NCBI GenBank assembly: GCA_024405895.1 | Contig: JAKSNW010000013.1 | Span: 1 to 55,158, forward strand | Origin: Paludibacteraceae bacterium | Lineage (GTDB): Bacteria; Bacteroidota; Bacteroidia; Bacteroidales; Paludibacteraceae | Direction of reading: 5' to 3' | DNA: 55,158 bases | Part shown: one piece after another, positions 53,238-55,158 of the stretch | How the letters are laid out: every line of letters begins with the position of its first letter | How positions within the stretch are numbered: the stretch's first letter is position 1 | Translations under genes and position numbers: made by a program | Notes under the pieces: generated by a model | What the model was told of the DNA's origin: nothing | Seen by the model: the letters and a program-made list of their open reading frames with translations, nothing else | The model's database searches: none

Positions 53238-54212
53238 ATGCCAAAAGTCAGCGTCATCATACCTTTGTACAATGCAGGTCCACATCTCAAGAACTGCCTT
53301 GACTCTATCAGACATCAGACGCTGAATGATTTCGAGGTCATCATCGTATCAGACGCCCCAACCGACGGTTCAGATGTCGTAGCCAAGAAGTATTGTGAAC
53401 AAGACAGCCGTTTCCTCTTCTTTAGCAACGAGCAGAATCTCCACATCGGAAACAGCAGAAACAGAGGCATAACCTTGGCACACGGAGAATACGTCACATT
53501 TTCCGACCACGACGATATGCATGCAAACAACTGGCTTGAAATGATGTACTTGCAAGCACAAGCCGCACAAGCCGACATGGTTATTGCCTTGCCTCATACC
53601 GATCTGCCACACGACGAGACCAATATCACGGCTTTTCCGAACGAAGCCAACAATGACATACAACATTATATTGTTCGCGACCTCTTGACAAACGGCTGCG
53701 AAACAGGAAGGAACAACTCTTTGTTCAACCTCGTCATCGGCAATTTCTATCGCACCGATTTTCTACGTTCAAACAACATACAATTCGTTGACACACGTAC
53801 TATTACACCAGAAGACCACATCTTTCAGTTGCAGGCTTCGTTGTGTACTATACACATTACACTGGTCAACGAGATACTCTACTTTCACAAAAGCCACTCC
53901 AACAACGAGGGCAACAGCGACAGCTACTTCAACATACAGAAGCGGATTCGTGGTTTGGAATACGTAGAGAGACTTGTCTCAAACCGCTCAACAACAAACG
54001 ATTTAGACACATGGTTTTGCCAAGGTGCAGCCCTACAACTGATACTGCTTCTTGCCAATAGTCTACGCAGAAAGCCATCTCAAGCATTGACGACCATCCA
54101 TGAGATAAAGTCGAACAGAATATGCAAAAAAGTCATTCCATTTGCTCCAAAATCAAGCAAGGGATTGCCGCAAAGAATCTTCAGACACATTCTTACACAG
54201 CCACTTAGATAG
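53238..54212 (+). CDS. GT2 family glycosyltransferase
   Basis: A 324-residue enzyme with the GT-A fold. The opening SVIIPLYNAGPHLKNCLDS, the VSDAPTDGSD strand-loop and the DxD-type SDHDDMH metal site are clear. The C-terminal third (about 215-324) is a helical region without motif. It likely transfers a sugar from a nucleotide donor in LPS or surface glycan synthesis; donor and acceptor unknown. Last gene of the recQ transcript, 18 nt after the OmpA gene. Confidence 0.88.
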   Translation: MPKVSVIIPLYNAGPHLKNCLDSIRHQTLNDFEVIIVSDAPTDGSDVVAKKYCEQDSRFLFFSNEQNLHIGNSRNRGITLAHGEYVTFSDHDDMHANNWLEMMYLQAQAAQADMVIALPHTDLPHDETNITAFPNEANNDIQHYIVRDLLTNGCETGRNNSLFNLVIGNFYRTDFLRSNNIQFVDTRTITPEDHIFQLQASLCTIHITLVNEILYFHKSHSNNEGNSDSYFNIQKRIRGLEYVERLVSNRSTTNDLDTWFCQGAALQLILLLANSLRRKPSQALTTIHEIKSNRICKKVIPFAPKSSKGLPQRIFRHILTQPLR

Positions 54213-54236
54213 ATTTCACGAAAACAAAAAAAATTA

Positions 54237-54244
54237 TATCTTTG
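54237..54244 (+). promoter_or_regulatory. -7 box of the NrtR-like gene
   Basis: TATCTTTG, 26 nt before the ATG at 54270; an imperfect TTTC lies at the -33 distance. Confidence 0.6.
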
Positions 54245-54269
54245 TAGTCCATACATTCAACATAAACAA

Positions 54270-54965
54270 ATGGCAGAAAACAATAGTTTTTGCTATTCGA
54301 ACCCACGTCCCACGCTGGCAGTTAATTGTGTGATTATTGGGTTTGATGGCAAACAGTTACATGTGTTGTTATATCAACGCAACAAAGAACCTAACGTTGG
54401 TTCATGGTCTCTTCCAGGAGCCTTCTGGCAGGAAGGCGAATCGGCAGAATCGTGTGCCAATTCCATTGTACAGGCAGTAACCAACACAAAGCCAAACTAC
54501 CTGGAACAGCTTCATTTCTACTCAAATCCGAATCGCAACCCCAACGACAACATCGTATCTATCAGCTTTGTAGCCTGTGTCAACATGAACGAAGTGAGCG
54601 ACATTGACCAAAAGAATGCTTATTGGTATCCGTTGATGGATGTGCCACCGCTCAATTTCGACCACAACACGATGGTGAAGGATTGTGTAGATATTTTGAA
54701 ACAACGTATCTACTTTGCACCTATTGCCTTCAAACTCATCGGCAAGGTATTCTCTATCACCGAATTGCAGAACCTCTACGAAAGTTTGTTAGAAAAAGAG
54801 TTCGACCGCCGAAACTTTGCAAAGAAGATTCTCAGTTCCGGCATTTTGAGACGTGCAAAACGCCCTGCTCTTGCCACATCGAGAGCTCAGACCTTCTATT
54901 CTTTGAACGAGCGCGCCTACAAACTGTTGAAGAGTGCCAACAACACCATTCGACAGGAGTTTTAG
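54270..54965 (+). CDS. NrtR-like regulator: degenerate Nudix domain plus winged helix
   Basis: A 231-residue protein. Residues about 12-135 have the Nudix fold (AVNCVIIGFDGKQLHVLLYQRN, then LPGAFWQEGESAES). The Nudix box is broken: the REUxEE core is replaced by SIVQAV, so hydrolysis is unlikely. Residues about 150-225 form a winged helix (FKLIGKVFSITELQNLYESLL ... NFAKKILSSGIL). This is the layout of NrtR/AraR-type regulators, in which the Nudix part senses a sugar nucleotide or NAD-derived ligand. It has its own promoter and terminator. Bacteroides AraR belongs to this group, but the ligand here is not known. Confidence 0.85.
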   Translation: MAENNSFCYSNPRPTLAVNCVIIGFDGKQLHVLLYQRNKEPNVGSWSLPGAFWQEGESAESCANSIVQAVTNTKPNYLEQLHFYSNPNRNPNDNIVSISFVACVNMNEVSDIDQKNAYWYPLMDVPPLNFDHNTMVKDCVDILKQRIYFAPIAFKLIGKVFSITELQNLYESLLEKEFDRRNFAKKILSSGILRRAKRPALATSRAQTFYSLNERAYKLLKSANNTIRQEF

Positions 54966-54986
54966 TGCCAACGATACTCTGTAGAC

Positions 54987-55020
54987 AAAAAAGCACCGTC
55001 TGTCATGGCGGTGTTTTTTT
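54987..55020 (+). terminator. Terminator of the NrtR-like gene
   Basis: GCACCG...CGGTG stem flanked by A- and T-runs (T8 on the plus strand), 22 nt past the stop. Confidence 0.75.
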
Positions 55021-55075
55021 GTTTGCACACAATATGACAGGAAAGACCTACCCGAAAATCGTATTTTTTCCGTTT

Positions 55076-55158
55076 GATTTTGCAAATCTACAAATGTCAA
55101 CTGCCAAAATCAAGTTGATTTTACGAGTCTACAAATGCCGACTGCCAAAATCAAGTTG
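55076..55158. repeat. Start of a 41-nt tandem repeat cut by the window end
   Basis: Two units of 41 nt (55076-55116 and 55117-55157), about 85% alike, each with CTACAAATG(T/C)C(A/G)ACTGCC and the inverted repeat AAAATCA-AGT-TGATTTT at the junction; a third unit begins at 55158. Whether it continues cannot be seen. Confidence 0.7.

Noticed and set aside
1-55158. tRNA, rRNA, riboswitch or prophage genes
   Set aside because: The intergenic regions were read for GTTCGA-type tRNA arms, rRNA motifs and known riboswitch cores, and none were convincing. No phage structural genes were seen.

Overview
The window looks like chromosomal DNA from a member of the Bacteroidales, most likely Prevotellaceae. 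Four things in the sequence point there: intact Bacteroidota promoters of the form TTG-N19/20-TAnnTTTG in front of many genes; many exported proteins whose signal peptides end in ...AQ; a secreted metalloprotease with a type IX secretion (T9SS) C-terminal sorting domain; and outer-membrane assembly genes (an LptD-like barrel, an OstA-like protein, SurA/PpiC foldases) of the kind found in this phylum. No rRNA, tRNA, prophage or plasmid genes were seen.

Layout. 1-6400 (minus): lptD, slyD, aroC, a diacylglycerol-kinase-like lipid kinase and an exported coiled-coil protein. 6500-7333 (plus): a DUF3108 protein. 7330-12641 (minus): a compact cluster of an acyl-CoA synthetase followed by two tandem DnaG-like primases, the first with a broken TOPRIM active site. 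12800-13640: a Bacteroidota-specific protein of unknown function. 14165-22934 (minus): a type I restriction-modification operon hsdM / hsdS / fic / hsdR, interrupted between hsdM and hsdS by a Y1 (HUH) transposase and an array of short palindromes in 344-bp tandem repeats. 22935-24745: a gene-free 1.8 kb region holding a phase-locked 42-nt repeat array plus other repeats. 24746-34960 (minus): one promoter appears to serve seven genes (gpmI, two parvulin foldases, an OstA-like protein, a USP-like protein, a LysM/binding-protein fusion and a beta-barrel). 35119-37099: three paralogous small beta-barrels. 37292-40363: a T9SS-sorted M6 metalloprotease. 40450-45400: a U32 peptidase-like protein behind a 1007-residue TPR protein. 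45517-46296 (plus): a small helical protein and ybaK. 46370-47740 (minus): an Lrp/AsnC regulator and a Sir2 protein without zinc cysteines. 48219-54212 (plus): recQ, plsC, an OmpA/PD40 protein and a GT2 glycosyltransferase. 54237-54965: an NrtR-like regulator with a degenerate Nudix box. The window ends in a second tandem repeat, of 41 nt.

Functionally the window is dominated by envelope assembly (LptD, OstA-like, SurA/PpiC, PlsC, OmpA, LysM, several barrels) and by DNA transactions (primases, RecQ, type I RM with Fic). The strongest candidate for something undescribed is the array at 23170-24075: 22 units, each exactly 42 nt (about four helical turns), sharing a GTCAACTTTGCAAT-like core, with alternating sequence families that build 84-nt and 168-nt higher-order periods. 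It is not CRISPR and is not open as a coding sequence. Second are the palindrome/transposase array that repeats a look-alike of the hsdS start, and the active/inactive primase pair.
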